NCBI GenBank assembly: GCA_026414765.1
Contig: JAOAIJ010000039.1
Location: 98,358 to 162,357 of the forward strand
DNA length: 64,000 nt
Reading direction: 5' to 3'
Source of the DNA: Clostridia bacterium
GTDB taxonomy: Bacteria; Bacillota; Clostridia; Acetivibrionales; DSM-27016
Shown: one piece after another, positions 10,024 through 18,833 of the stretch
Layout: each line of letters begins with the position of its first letter
Position numbering within the stretch: the first letter of the stretch is position 1
Translations under genes and position numbers: made by a program
Notes under the pieces: model-generated
The model's input: only the letters and a program-made list of their open reading frames with translations
The model's database searches: none
What the model was told of the DNA's origin: nothing

Positions 10024-10080
10024 CGACTGCAGGCAAAATCCCAAGGTGATAGCAGATGCCTTAAGTATTGCCTGCAGTTG
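10024..10080 (-). other. Structured RNA leader of argB (long stem)
   Basis: Two 13-base arms, 10024-10036 and 10068-10080, are complementary with a single G-U pair and enclose 31 bases. The stem lies in the roughly 220-base argB leader, about 30 bases upstream of the start codon. There is no U-tract behind it, no T-box signature (AGGGTGGNACCGCG) and no riboswitch class that I recognise. It could affect mRNA stability or translation. Confidence 0.4.
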
Positions 10081-10221
10081 TACGGTTTCAGCCAGCTGAA
10101 ATTTTAATTTTGCGTGTTGTGTGAGCTAAATAATAATATGGGTAAACTAGGGCTCATAGCACAGTAGTTTTCCATATATTTTCAAGCATACACATAAGTT
10201 TATTATTTATTCGGTGTTATA

Positions 10222-10251
10222 ATTATACAAAATCATGTATAAAAATTCAAT
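10222..10251 (-). promoter_or_regulatory. argB promoter with ArgR/AhrC box
   Basis: Read leftward: -35 TTGAAT (10245-10250), a 17-base spacer and -10 TATAAT (10222-10227). The plus-strand sequence CATGTATAAAAATTCAAT (10234-10251) is very close to the Bacillus ARG-box consensus and overlaps the -35 exactly as at argD. The -10 surroundings (TATAATTATAC on the plus strand) are also shared with the argD promoter. Confidence 0.72.
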
Positions 10252-10474
10252 ACATTATTTCCAAATTTATGTCTCTGCCGCTATTCTGACGATAACATAT
10301 ATAAAACCGGCATTCCAGGATATGTTCCATATGGTATTTTTAGGCCATTTATGCAAAGTTACTAAATACAAAAAAATAATTTTGTTAAAAAATGTACTAG
10401 TTGCTATATCAGATAAGTGATATATTATAGATGTGTATATTAGTTGTGTCGTATAATTATTAGGAGGGGAAAAG

Positions 10475-11587
10475 ATGGCTAGCTTAAAATTAAAGAATAT
10501 CTACAAAAAATATGATGGTGGAGTTATCGCTGTTAACGATTTCAATTTGGACATTGATGACAAGGAGTTCATCATTTTGGTTGGTCCTTCAGGATGCGGT
10601 AAAACTACTACATTAAGAATGATAGCCGGTTTGGAAGAAATATCTGAGGGTGAACTTTACATAGGAGACAAACTTGTAAACGATGTTCAGCCAAAAGACA
10701 GAGACATAGCAATGGTTTTCCAAAACTATGCGTTGTATCCTCATATGACTGTATTTGATAACATGGCATTTGGTTTGAAACTCAGAAAGACACCTAAGGA
10801 TGAAATAAAGAGAAGAGTTATGGAAGCTGCAAAAATTCTCGATATCCAACACTTGCTTGATAGAAAACCAAAAGCTTTGTCAGGTGGTCAGAGACAGAGG
10901 GTTGCGTTAGGGCGTGCCATGGTTCGTGAGCCTAAAGTATTCTTACTGGACGAACCTTTATCAAACCTCGATGCAAAATTAAGGGTTCAGATGAGAACTG
11001 AAATAAGCAAGTTGCACCTGAACTTACAGACAACTTTTATATACGTAACGCATGACCAGACAGAAGCTATGACAATGGGTACAAGAATCGTTGTTATGAA
11101 AGACGGTTACATTCAGCAGGTTGATACTCCTACAGCTCTTTATGACAGACCTTGCAATATGTTCGTTGCAGGATTTATAGGAACTCCTCAAATGAACTTC
11201 ATTAACGCACAGCTTGTAAAGCGTGGCGATGAAATGCATTTGTTATTCGGAAAAGACGATATCAAGCTTCCTGAAGGAAAGGCTAAAAAGCTTGAAGGAA
11301 CAGATTATATAGGTAAAGAAGTTGTTTTAGGTATAAGGCCTGAAGCTATTCATGATGAAGCAGTATTTTTGGAATCAATGTCAGACAGTGTTGTTGAAGC
11401 TGAGATTACACTTGTTGAAATTCTTGGTTCCGAAACAAACCTGTATATGACAATAGACGGAGTTGAATTTACTGCTAAAGTTAATGCCAGAACAAAAGTT
11501 AGAGCAGGAGATAAGATTAAAGTAGCTTTTGATGCAAATAAGATTCACCTGTTTGATAAGGAAACAGAAAGAACAATTATTAACTAA
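10475..11587 (+). CDS. Sugar ABC transporter ATP-binding protein (MsmX/UgpC/MalK type)
   Basis: A 370-residue carbohydrate-uptake (CUT1) ATPase. The nucleotide-binding domain shows Walker A GPSGCGKTTTLRM near residue 38, the signature LSGGQRQRVALGRA, Walker B VFLLDEPLSNLDAKLR and the switch histidine in YVTHDQTEAM. The C-terminal third is a TOBE/OB regulatory region with GIRPEAIHDE. AGGAGGGG stands just before the ATG. No permease or binding-protein gene is next to it, and a terminator follows at once. This fits a stand-alone ATPase shared by several sugar transporters, as known for MsmX. That role is inference; a substrate cannot be assigned. Confidence 0.92.
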   Translation: MASLKLKNIYKKYDGGVIAVNDFNLDIDDKEFIILVGPSGCGKTTTLRMIAGLEEISEGELYIGDKLVNDVQPKDRDIAMVFQNYALYPHMTVFDNMAFGLKLRKTPKDEIKRRVMEAAKILDIQHLLDRKPKALSGGQRQRVALGRAMVREPKVFLLDEPLSNLDAKLRVQMRTEISKLHLNLQTTFIYVTHDQTEAMTMGTRIVVMKDGYIQQVDTPTALYDRPCNMFVAGFIGTPQMNFINAQLVKRGDEMHLLFGKDDIKLPEGKAKKLEGTDYIGKEVVLGIRPEAIHDEAVFLESMSDSVVEAEITLVEILGSETNLYMTIDGVEFTAKVNARTKVRAGDKIKVAFDANKIHLFDKETERTIIN

Positions 11588-11605
11588 ACAAGCTTAAATT
11601 AATAT

Positions 11606-11645
11606 AAAAATGAGGATTGTCTCAAAAGAGGCAATCCTCATTTTT
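11606..11645 (+). terminator. Intrinsic terminator after the ABC ATPase gene
   Basis: Stem TGAGGATTG/CAATCCTCA with an inner CTC/GAG, preceded by AAAAA and followed by TTTTT. It starts 19 bases after the stop codon and isolates the ATPase gene from the regulator downstream. Confidence 0.85.
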
Positions 11646-11741
11646 ATATTAATTTTACAGCATGTTGCCAATAGTGTATAATTATTTTGGAGGTTAATCA
11701 AATAACTCCATGCTTTTTCAAAACAGGTAGGGGGAATATCG

Positions 11742-12833
11742 TTGTCAAAAAAGCTGTTTCAAAATCTGGTTCTTCAGATTAGGGAAGTTATTGATTGGGA
11801 ATTTGGTATAACAGACGATACCGGTACTATTATTGCATGTTCGGACGAAGATAAGGTTGGACAAGCTTTCTCTTTTATTAATGAAGTGCTGGAAGATAAA
11901 AATGATATCATAAATTTCAACGGTTTTCACTTAAAGAAAATTTTTATTAAAGGAAAGCTTGAGTTTATATCATTTATTGCATCAGACCATAAGGAAAGTG
12001 AAAAATATCTTTTTCTGATTTCAATGAACATATTGAATATAAAAAATTTTTATGATGAAAAGTTTGATAAAGGCAGCTTTTTGAAGAGCATACTGACAGG
12101 GAGCGTTTTACCGGGAGATATTTCTGTAAAATCCCGTGAACTCCATATTACGCATAATATACCCAGAGTAGTTATACTGATAAATATTGAGAAGTCCGCA
12201 GAAGTATTTGCCCATGAGATTGTTCAGGAGTTATTCCCAAACAAGTCCAAGGACTTCATCATATTACTTGACAATGAAAATGTTGTATTGATAAAAGAGT
12301 TGAAAAATGCCGAGGACACCCGGGAGATCGAGAAAACTGCTCAAACGATTATTGATACACTGAGTACCGAATCCATGGTAAAAGCGATGATCGGTATAGG
12401 TACTGTTGTTGATAGTATCACTGATATAGGGCGCTCTTTCAAGGAAGCCCATACTGCTCTGGAAGTCGGAGGAATATTTGAGAGTAACAAATCAGTAATA
12501 AACTATAACAATCTTGGAATAGGAAGGCTTATTTATCAACTTCCTGAAAGCTTGTGCAGACTGTTCCTGAAGGAAGTTTTTAAGAGCGGATCTTTTGAAT
12601 CCCTTGATTCTGAGTACATTTTGACTATTCAAAAGTTTTTTGAAAACAACCTGAATGTAAGCGAAACATCCAGACAGATGTTTGTTCATAGAAATACGCT
12701 TGTGTACAGACTGGATAAAATACAGAAGGTGACGGGTCTAGACATCACAAAGTTTGATGATGCGATAATCCTTAAATTTGCTATGCTTGTAAAGAAATAT
12801 CTTGATAAAAATCATAATGAAGATACGGATTGA
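11742..12833 (+). CDS. CdaR/PucR-family transcriptional regulator
   Basis: A 363-residue regulator. The N-terminal region (about 1-125) resembles a sensory domain of the sugar-diacid type (VIDWEFGITDDTGTIIACSD), and the middle resembles the GGDEF-like segment usual in this family. The C-terminal PucR-type helix-turn-helix reads FFENNLNVSETSRQMFVHRN followed by TLVYRLDKIQKVTG. The start is a TTG at 11742 with GGGGGA eight bases upstream; no better ATG exists. It lies after a terminator and before ftsE, so its target is not evident. It could control sugar uptake through the adjacent ATPase gene, but this is only proximity. Confidence 0.82.
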   Translation: MSKKLFQNLVLQIREVIDWEFGITDDTGTIIACSDEDKVGQAFSFINEVLEDKNDIINFNGFHLKKIFIKGKLEFISFIASDHKESEKYLFLISMNILNIKNFYDEKFDKGSFLKSILTGSVLPGDISVKSRELHITHNIPRVVILINIEKSAEVFAHEIVQELFPNKSKDFIILLDNENVVLIKELKNAEDTREIEKTAQTIIDTLSTESMVKAMIGIGTVVDSITDIGRSFKEAHTALEVGGIFESNKSVINYNNLGIGRLIYQLPESLCRLFLKEVFKSGSFESLDSEYILTIQKFFENNLNVSETSRQMFVHRNTLVYRLDKIQKVTGLDITKFDDAIILKFAMLVKKYLDKNHNEDTD

Positions 12834-12999
12834 TTTATTACACTACTGAATTTTTGTTAATGGAATAAATCATATTTTGTCAGAACAGACAAGAATTTGT
12901 TTAAAGTTTAAGAGGATTTTTTATATTAATTGTCGAAAATTTATCTTATGTTTTACCTTAATAAATTATTACTTTGTTTAGTTGACTGGGGTGTGTGGA

Positions 13000-13707
13000 G
13001 TGGTCGAGCTGAAAAACATAGCTAAAAAGTATCCGAATGGTACTGTTGCTTTAAGAGATGTAAGTATTAAAATAAATAAAGGTGAGTTTGTTTTTATTGT
13101 AGGTTCAAGTGGATCAGGAAAATCGTCATTGATAAAACTGATTCTCAAGGAAGAAAATCCTACTGAGGGAGAGGTCATTGTCAACGGTTTTGATGTGTCC
13201 TCCATGAACAGGAAGGAAATTCCTTATCTAAGAAGGAGTTTGGGAGTGGTTTTTCAAGACTTCAGACTGCTGCCTAATAAAACTGTATATGAAAATGTTG
13301 CCTTTGCAATGCAGATAACAGAAGCCCTTCCTAAGGAAATTAGGCGTCAGGTGCCTATGGCTCTGGCACTTGTAGGCATAAGCAGAAAGGCAAATGTATA
13401 TCCGAATCAGCTTTCCGGCGGTGAACAGCAAAGGGTTGCCCTGGCAAGAGCACTGGTCAATAATCCGTCACTTTTGGTGGCAGACGAGCCTACAGGAAAC
13501 CTGGATCCGGAAACCTCCTGGGAAATTATGAAGCTGTTAAACGAAATAAATCAGAGGGGTACAACAGTTATCATTGCAACTCATGAGAAAAGTATTGTAG
13601 ATGCCATGAAAAAGAGGGTTATTGCTCTCGATAAAGGTATTTTAGTAAGGGATCAACAGAAAGGATTATACGGAGATGAAGATAAGAACTACCAAATATA
13701 TAATTAA
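13000..13707 (+). CDS. ftsE: Cell division ATP-binding protein FtsE
   Basis: A 235-residue ABC ATPase. It has Walker A (GSSGSGKSSLIKL), Q-loop (VVFQDFRLLPNKTVYENV), signature LSGGEQQRVALARAL, Walker B LLVADEPTGNLDPETSW and H-loop (IIATHEKSIV). With FtsX it forms the membrane complex that activates peptidoglycan hydrolases through a coiled-coil partner, here the third gene of the cluster. I chose the GTG at 13000 (MVELKNIAKKYPNG) because GGGGTG lies six bases upstream and the product then matches the usual FtsE N-terminus. The TTG at 12982 and GTG at 12991 are in frame and cannot be excluded. Its end overlaps ftsX by 32 bases. Confidence 0.94.
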   Translation: MVELKNIAKKYPNGTVALRDVSIKINKGEFVFIVGSSGSGKSSLIKLILKEENPTEGEVIVNGFDVSSMNRKEIPYLRRSLGVVFQDFRLLPNKTVYENVAFAMQITEALPKEIRRQVPMALALVGISRKANVYPNQLSGGEQQRVALARALVNNPSLLVADEPTGNLDPETSWEIMKLLNEINQRGTTVIIATHEKSIVDAMKKRVIALDKGILVRDQQKGLYGDEDKNYQIYN

Positions 13708-14578
13708 GGAAGGTATGCTTAATGCATACAGAAACAAACTTATGTCTCTGGCTTCATTAAGTATAGTTACTGCTTCTCTTGTCATTTTCGGAGTATTTTT
13801 TCTTTTTTCTATAAATTTGAATCATAATATTGCTGGGCTGAAGGAGCAGCCTGAGATAGAAGTATTCTGCCTGCCTGAGTTGGATGATACCCAGACAAAG
13901 CAGATTGAAGATGATATAAAGAATAATGCAGATATTCAATCATATACTGCAGTGACTAAAAAAGAAAATTTCGATAAAATGAAAAAAAGTATGCTTAACG
14001 GTAAAGAAAGCGTATTAACCGGCCTGGATGAGAGTTTCATGCCTGTTTCGTATATCGTCAAACTTAAGGACCCGCAAAAAAGTGAGAAAATTGTAAGTTA
14101 TTATAAGGCTTTGAGCGGAGTGGAAAATGTAAAATATCCTCAGCAGGTGATTGAAATCATTACAAAACTTACTTACTGGGTACCTCTGATATGCGCTTTC
14201 CTTCTGATAATACTTCTAATCGTTTCGATGTTTATTATTTCTAATACTATAAAGCTAACGGTATTTGCCAGGAGAAGAGAGATAAACATCATGAAATATA
14301 TAGGAGCGACTGACTGGTTTATACGCTGGCCTTTTATCATAGAAGGTGTTATAATAGGTTTAATAGGTGCATTATTTGCCTTTTTATTGACTAGCTATTT
14401 TTACAATGTTCTGGAAAATATGTTAAGCGACAATCTTTTTAAAATGGGTATCGACTTATTCAGAATGGTTAGTATAAAAGATGTTGCTCCTAACATAATC
14501 CTTATTTATTCTTTAATCGGAGCCTGCGTAGGTTCGATAGGAAGTTTCATATCAATTCGTAAATACTTGCATGTATGA
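13676..14578 (+). CDS. ftsX: Cell division membrane protein FtsX
   Basis: A 300-residue protein. It has a short cytoplasmic N-terminus (MKIRTTKYIIKEGMLNAYRN), a first membrane helix (about 22-45), an extracytoplasmic domain to about residue 160, then three membrane helices in the C-terminal half (around 165-190, 215-240 and 268-290). This is the FtsX topology with a FtsX/MacB-like permease domain (RRREINIMKYIGATDWFIRW). The ATG lies within the end of ftsE, so the two are translationally coupled. It transmits ATP hydrolysis by FtsE to an extracellular hydrolase or activator, most likely the EnvC-like protein encoded next. Confidence 0.93.
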   Translation: MKIRTTKYIIKEGMLNAYRNKLMSLASLSIVTASLVIFGVFFLFSINLNHNIAGLKEQPEIEVFCLPELDDTQTKQIEDDIKNNADIQSYTAVTKKENFDKMKKSMLNGKESVLTGLDESFMPVSYIVKLKDPQKSEKIVSYYKALSGVENVKYPQQVIEIITKLTYWVPLICAFLLIILLIVSMFIISNTIKLTVFARRREINIMKYIGATDWFIRWPFIIEGVIIGLIGALFAFLLTSYFYNVLENMLSDNLFKMGIDLFRMVSIKDVAPNIILIYSLIGACVGSIGSFISIRKYLHV

Positions 14579-14630
14579 TGCTTTTTATATTATGTAAGGT
14601 TAACAATGTTATTTGTCGGAGGTTTAACTA

Positions 14631-15758
14631 ATGAAAAAAGTAGTAGTATTCGGACTTGTTGTTACTATTACATTAGGCTGTGTGCTGCAGGTTCAGGCAG
14701 ACAAGCTATCCCAGTACAAAAAACAGAGGAGTTCGGTAAACAATCAGCTTAATAAGATAACCAGCGATAAGAAGAAAGTAAAGCAGCAGATAGAGACTAA
14801 GAAGGACGAAAAAGAGTATCTTGAAAATGTACAGCAAAAGAAGGAAAAGGAATATGCCCAGTTGAAAAACGAGGAAAATGAACTGGAGCAGATAGCCAGA
14901 CAACTGGAAGAGGAATTGAATGCAGCAGAGGAGGAATACGATAGCCAGAGGGAATTGCTTAAAACAAGGCTGAGAGTAATGTACGAGAATTCCAACGTAT
15001 CCTACTGGCAGACGCTGATTGAATCAAAAAGCATTATAGACTTTTTTGAACGCTTGCAACTGATATCTTTAGTATCTAAAAATGATAAACGTCTCATGGA
15101 AGAACTAGATGTAGCCCGTCAGGATGTCGAACTGAAGAAACAGAAAAAGGAAGAAGCCAGGCTGGCAGTACTGGAGAAGGCTAGAAGTAAAGAAAAGGCT
15201 ATAACAGATTTGAAGGTTTCCAGAGCTGATGTCGAGCAGGATTTAAAAAAATACGAAATTACACTGGAAGAGCTGGAAAAACAGGAAGATGAACTGAACA
15301 AACTGTCAAAACAGCTTAATTCCAAGATTCAGAGCCTTATGAGCAAGGGTAAGTATACCGGAGGAGTAATGAAATGGCCCTGCCCCAGCTCATCCAGGAT
15401 TACATCTGAGTACGGAAACAGGTATCATCCGGTGCTGAAAAAGCGGAAATTACATACAGGAATTGATATAGGTGCTAAAAAGGGAAGTTCTATAGTAGCG
15501 GCAGCAAAAGGAAAGGTCATTAAGGCAGGATGGGAAACCGGATACGGTAATACAGTAGTAATTGACCATGGCGGAAATATAGCTACACTATACGCTCATT
15601 GCAGTAAGATACTTGTCAGTGTCGGTGATGAAGTGGAAACAGGACAAACTATTGCCAAGGTTGGTTCTACGGGTTGGTCAACTGGACCACATCTGCATTT
15701 TGAGGTTATAAAGAACGGCAGTTGCACAAATCCTGTGCCATTTTTAAAAGGAAAATAG
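14631..15758 (+). CDS. EnvC-like murein hydrolase activator / M23 peptidase
   Basis: A 375-residue secreted protein. It has a signal peptide (MKKVVVFGLVVTITLGCVLQVQA), then a long charged coiled coil (about 25-230) rich in K, E and Q, then a C-terminal LytM/M23 domain (about 250-372). The metal ligands appear intact: HTGIDIG provides H and D, and GPHLHFEV gives the HxH motif, with YAHCSKI between. It could therefore be an active endopeptidase and not only a degenerate activator. It follows ftsX by 52 bases, matching the ftsEX-EnvC/PcsB arrangement in which FtsEX controls septal peptidoglycan cleavage. A terminator follows. Confidence 0.9.
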   Translation: MKKVVVFGLVVTITLGCVLQVQADKLSQYKKQRSSVNNQLNKITSDKKKVKQQIETKKDEKEYLENVQQKKEKEYAQLKNEENELEQIARQLEEELNAAEEEYDSQRELLKTRLRVMYENSNVSYWQTLIESKSIIDFFERLQLISLVSKNDKRLMEELDVARQDVELKKQKKEEARLAVLEKARSKEKAITDLKVSRADVEQDLKKYEITLEELEKQEDELNKLSKQLNSKIQSLMSKGKYTGGVMKWPCPSSSRITSEYGNRYHPVLKKRKLHTGIDIGAKKGSSIVAAAKGKVIKAGWETGYGNTVVIDHGGNIATLYAHCSKILVSVGDEVETGQTIAKVGSTGWSTGPHLHFEVIKNGSCTNPVPFLKGK

Positions 15759-15777
15759 TCAAACTATATATATGATT

Positions 15778-15806
15778 ATTAAACCCGGATAAAATCCGGG
15801 TTTAAT
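15778..15806 (+). terminator. Terminator after the EnvC-like gene
   Basis: Perfect 13-base inverted repeat (ATTAAACCCGGAT and its complement) around an AAA loop, 19 bases after the stop. The downstream T-run is short (TTTAAT). Confidence 0.7.
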
Positions 15807-15899
15807 AATGTCTAAGCAAGCATAAAATATTATAAATTAAGAGATGTAAATAGTACTACTTTCTATTTCTTAATCCGAAATTTAGGGGGAGTGTTAATT

Positions 15900-17111
15900 T
15901 TGTATAAAAATAGAAGTAATCTTATTACTTTAATCACATTGGTGGTTGTGACTTCCATAGTTTCCTTCACAATATCCGCATTTGTCTTTATCGGATGGAA
16001 TAAGCTGAATCCTGACAGTATATCTTTTGATACAAAGGTAGTCAGCAAGGAGAATATTACTAAATTCAATCAAGTCAGAGATATACTGAAGTCTCAATAC
16101 TATAAGGGCGTAGATGAAAACATAATGCTTGAAGGGGCGATTGCGGGGATGGCAGAGTCTCTGGGTGACAGGTATACTGCATATTACCCTAAGGAAAAGT
16201 GGCAGGTTTTTGAGCAGGAGCTTGAAGGAAGTTTTGTTGGTATAGGTGTTACTGTAAAAATGGATAGTGATGGCCTTCTTACTATCATGGATATATATGA
16301 AGATTCTCCTGCACAAAAATCAGGTGTTTTGCCTGGGGATAAAGTTGTGAAGGTAGATGGCACTGATGTAACAAAAATGGAGGAAGATGCAATTATTAAG
16401 CTTATAAGAGGAAAAGAAGGCACAAAAGTGAAAATTACAATATTTAGAGAATCTGAAACGCGGTTTGTTGATATTGATATCACAAGACAGAAGATTAAAG
16501 AGGAGAATATTAAAAGTAAATTAATATCAAACAATATAGGTTACATCAAACTGGTGAAGTTTGACAGTGAGATTGCCAAATACTTTGAAAAAAGCCTTAA
16601 TAAGCTGATAGATAAGGGAATAAAAGGATTAATCATAGATGTGAGGGATAACCCGGGTGGGTATTACAGGCAGGTTGTAGATGTGGCTGACTTGCTTTTG
16701 CCCAAATGTACCATTGTTTACACTGAAGATAAATATAGAAAGAAGGAGTTTGAATATTCAGACTCCAACCAAATAAAATTGCCAATAGTAGTCCTTGTGA
16801 ACGGTAATAGTGCGAGCGCGTCGGAAATTCTTGCCGGTGCTATAAAAGATAATAAGAGAGGAATTCTTGTGGGAACAAAAACATACGGCAAGGGTTTGGT
16901 TCAGGCATCTTTTACACTGGATGACGGGTCTGGGATAAAACTAACGGTGCAAAGGTACTTTACACCCTCGGGGGTATGCATACAGGGAAAAGGAATAGAA
17001 CCCAATGAAGTTATTAATCTCCCGGAGAAATATCAAAACATTCCTGTTTCGAGGATTCCTGCAGAAGAAGATACGCAGCTTCAGAAAGCTATAGAAATGA
17101 TGCGGAACTAA
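15900..17111 (+). CDS. ctpA: Carboxy-terminal processing peptidase (S41 family)
   Basis: A 403-residue secreted or membrane-anchored protease. An N-terminal hydrophobic segment (LITLITLVVVTSIVSFTISA) is followed by a PDZ domain (about 95-180, with GSFVGIGVTVKMD and SPAQKSGVLPGDKVVKVDG) and the S41 catalytic domain. The serine is in NGNSASASEILAGAI and the lysine in VGTKTYGKGLVQ, spaced as in CtpA/CtpB. I prefer the TTG at 15900: GGGGGAG lies eight bases upstream, whereas the in-frame GTG at 15891 overlaps that ribosome site. It commonly follows ftsEX-M23 clusters in Firmicutes and may process cell-wall or sporulation proteins; its substrate is unknown here. Confidence 0.93.
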   Translation: MYKNRSNLITLITLVVVTSIVSFTISAFVFIGWNKLNPDSISFDTKVVSKENITKFNQVRDILKSQYYKGVDENIMLEGAIAGMAESLGDRYTAYYPKEKWQVFEQELEGSFVGIGVTVKMDSDGLLTIMDIYEDSPAQKSGVLPGDKVVKVDGTDVTKMEEDAIIKLIRGKEGTKVKITIFRESETRFVDIDITRQKIKEENIKSKLISNNIGYIKLVKFDSEIAKYFEKSLNKLIDKGIKGLIIDVRDNPGGYYRQVVDVADLLLPKCTIVYTEDKYRKKEFEYSDSNQIKLPIVVLVNGNSASASEILAGAIKDNKRGILVGTKTYGKGLVQASFTLDDGSGIKLTVQRYFTPSGVCIQGKGIEPNEVINLPEKYQNIPVSRIPAEEDTQLQKAIEMMRN

Positions 17112-17290
17112 GATAGTGTGACATGCTTGGTGAATTATTCATAAAATCTATCAAGCTGGCACATAAGGCCAAACTATATGTATAAAATCCGATATTCTCC
17201 ATAAAATACCTGCTGAAGGGTTTGTGTGACAGACTAAAAATCGTAATAAGAACCCTTAAGAGCTAACTGGAGCTCGTAGGAGGTGTAGAG

Positions 17291-17476
17291 TTGGATAGGA
17301 TGCAAAAAGAAGAGGATATGAAGTTGAAATACGAGATTGCAGTTGAGTTGGGCCTGTTTGAAAAGGTAAAGCGTGATGGGTGGAAAAGCTTGACTGCAAA
17401 GGAGACAGGTAGAATTGGCGGAATGATTTCAAAAAGGAAAAAAATGATGCAAGCAGAAAAAAGTCAGCAAATATGA
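17291..17476 (+). CDS. Small acid-soluble spore protein, alpha/beta type
   Basis: A 61-residue protein with the two conserved segments of alpha/beta SASPs: LKYEIAVELGLFEKV, which includes the E-I/A region cut by the germination protease GPR, and LTAKETGRIGGMISKR, the DNA-contacting helix start. It saturates spore DNA and protects it. AGGAGGTG lies five bases before a TTG at 17291; the ATG at 17300 is the alternative. The gene ends inside a strong terminator. The preceding 180 bases (17112-17290) hold no gene; a forespore sigma-G promoter would be expected there, but I could not identify one with confidence. Confidence 0.88.
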   Translation: MDRMQKEEDMKLKYEIAVELGLFEKVKRDGWKSLTAKETGRIGGMISKRKKMMQAEKSQQI

Positions 17477-17489
17477 TTTGCTGACTTTT
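17459..17489 (+). terminator. Terminator overlapping the SASP gene end
   Basis: Perfect 14-base inverted repeat (AAAAGTCAGCAAAT and its complement) around ATG. The hairpin includes the last codons and the stop codon of the SASP gene and ends in TTTTGTG. Confidence 0.85.
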
Positions 17490-17525
17490 GTGTTATAATA
17501 AAATATATGCATTCAGGGGGTAATT

Positions 17526-18275
17526 ATGTACACTAACTTTGCTTATATATATGATGAGATGATGTATGATGTTGATTATAAAAAATGGGCGGATTACATC
17601 GAAAAAATATTCAAGAGGTACAGACAAAAACCTTCATTGATTCTTGATTTAGGTTGTGGTACGGGAAGTTTTACTCTGGAGATGGCAAAAAGGGGCTATG
17701 AAATGATAGGTATAGATATTTCTCCGGACATGCTTTCATGTGCCCGTTCCAAAGCTGAGAATGCCGGTACGAATATACTTTACCTTAATCAGGACATGAC
17801 GGAATTTGAGCTTTATGGAACGGTTGATGCAGTTGTATGCCTTATGGACAGTGTTAATTATGTCACAGTAAAAAAAGAATTGCAAAAGCTTTTTAAGCTG
17901 GTAAACAACTACCTGAATCCTGGAGGCCTTTTTATATTTGATATAAACACATGCTATAAATTTGACAAGGTACTGGATGGAAATGTGTTTTATGATGTAG
18001 GTGACGACATAACTTATATATGGGAAAACCGATTTGATAAAAGAAAAGGTATTTGCCAATTTGACCTGACATTTTTTGTGCGTGAAGGAATAAACTATAG
18101 GAAATATGAAGAAATACACCTTGAAAGGGCTTATACTCAAAAGGAGGTATCCCGTCTTATAGATAATTCCGGGATGGAATTGATTAATATTTATAACGAG
18201 ATGGAGTTTAAACCTCCCTTTAATGAGAGCCTGAGAAATTTCTTTGTTTGCCGGGAAAGGGGAAAGACTAAATAA
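17526..18275 (+). CDS. Class I SAM-dependent methyltransferase
   Basis: A 249-residue methyltransferase with a Rossmann-type SAM fold: motif I LILDLGCGTGSFTLEMAKRG near residue 40, the acidic residue ending strand 2 in MIGIDISPDML, and motif II/III around QDMTEFEL and VVCLMDSVNYV. The C-terminal half (FDINTCYKFDKVL, LDGNVFYDV) resembles YqeM/Tam-like enzymes. GGGGG precedes the ATG. No substrate can be inferred, and the neighbours are unrelated housekeeping genes. Confidence 0.85.
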   Translation: MYTNFAYIYDEMMYDVDYKKWADYIEKIFKRYRQKPSLILDLGCGTGSFTLEMAKRGYEMIGIDISPDMLSCARSKAENAGTNILYLNQDMTEFELYGTVDAVVCLMDSVNYVTVKKELQKLFKLVNNYLNPGGLFIFDINTCYKFDKVLDGNVFYDVGDDITYIWENRFDKRKGICQFDLTFFVREGINYRKYEEIHLERAYTQKEVSRLIDNSGMELINIYNEMEFKPPFNESLRNFFVCRERGKTK

Positions 18276-18331
18276 ATAGTTATACTATTTACATACATAT
18301 TGTTGGAAAAAGTGGAATTGAGGGGTACTAA

Positions 18332-18637
18332 ATGGGTTTTTTTGAAGATGTATACGGAATGGTAAGGCAAATTCCCATGGGAAAGGTTGCTACTTATGGT
18401 CAGATTGCAAAAATGCTCGGCGAGCCGAGGAAATCAAAAATTGTTGGGTGGGCTCTACATGCGAATCCATATTATGGGGATGTCCCGTGCCATAGGGTTG
18501 TAAACAGAAATGGTGAGCTAAGTGGAGGATTTGCATTTGGAGGAAGTAAAGCTCAAAAGTTACTACTTGAAGAGGAAGGAATAATTTTTGATCAGGGAGA
18601 GATAATAAACTTACAGAAATATTTATGGAAACCTTAA
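18332..18637 (+). CDS. MGMT-family DNA alkyltransferase domain protein
   Basis: A 101-residue protein made only of the Ada/MGMT C-terminal domain. It has the winged helix (IPMGKVATYGQIAKMLG), the active-site motif PCHRVV with its cysteine present, and the downstream NRNGELSGG...GGSKAQKLLLEEEG. Alkyltransferase-like (ATL) proteins of the same length replace this cysteine, so this one may be a true small O6-alkylguanine methyltransferase and not an ATL. It lacks the N-terminal RNase H-like domain of Ogt, so activity is probable but not certain. Confidence 0.9.
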   Translation: MGFFEDVYGMVRQIPMGKVATYGQIAKMLGEPRKSKIVGWALHANPYYGDVPCHRVVNRNGELSGGFAFGGSKAQKLLLEEEGIIFDQGEIINLQKYLWKP

Positions 18638-18833
18638 TATTGTGTATGTGTAGGGGTATGTCCAGGTGAAGAAATGAGCGGTTGTAGCGGGTAAATAACA
18701 GGATTTTGTTGACATAATGATGAAATTAATTCATTGACAAGCTGTTTAGACATGTGTTAAACTTTTAATTGTTTGATTGGTACGAATACTATACATACCA
18801 AATCATAGTAATTATTTCAGGAGGAGTGCAATA

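Noticed and set aside
10000..10215. T-box or known riboswitch in the argB leader
   Set aside because: No T-box sequence, specifier-like loop or antiterminator; only an unclassified stem is supported.
12829..12871. Terminator after the CdaR-type gene
   Set aside because: TGATTTATT/AATAAATCA arms are AT-only, with a loop of about 24 bases and a weak T-tract; too weak to call.
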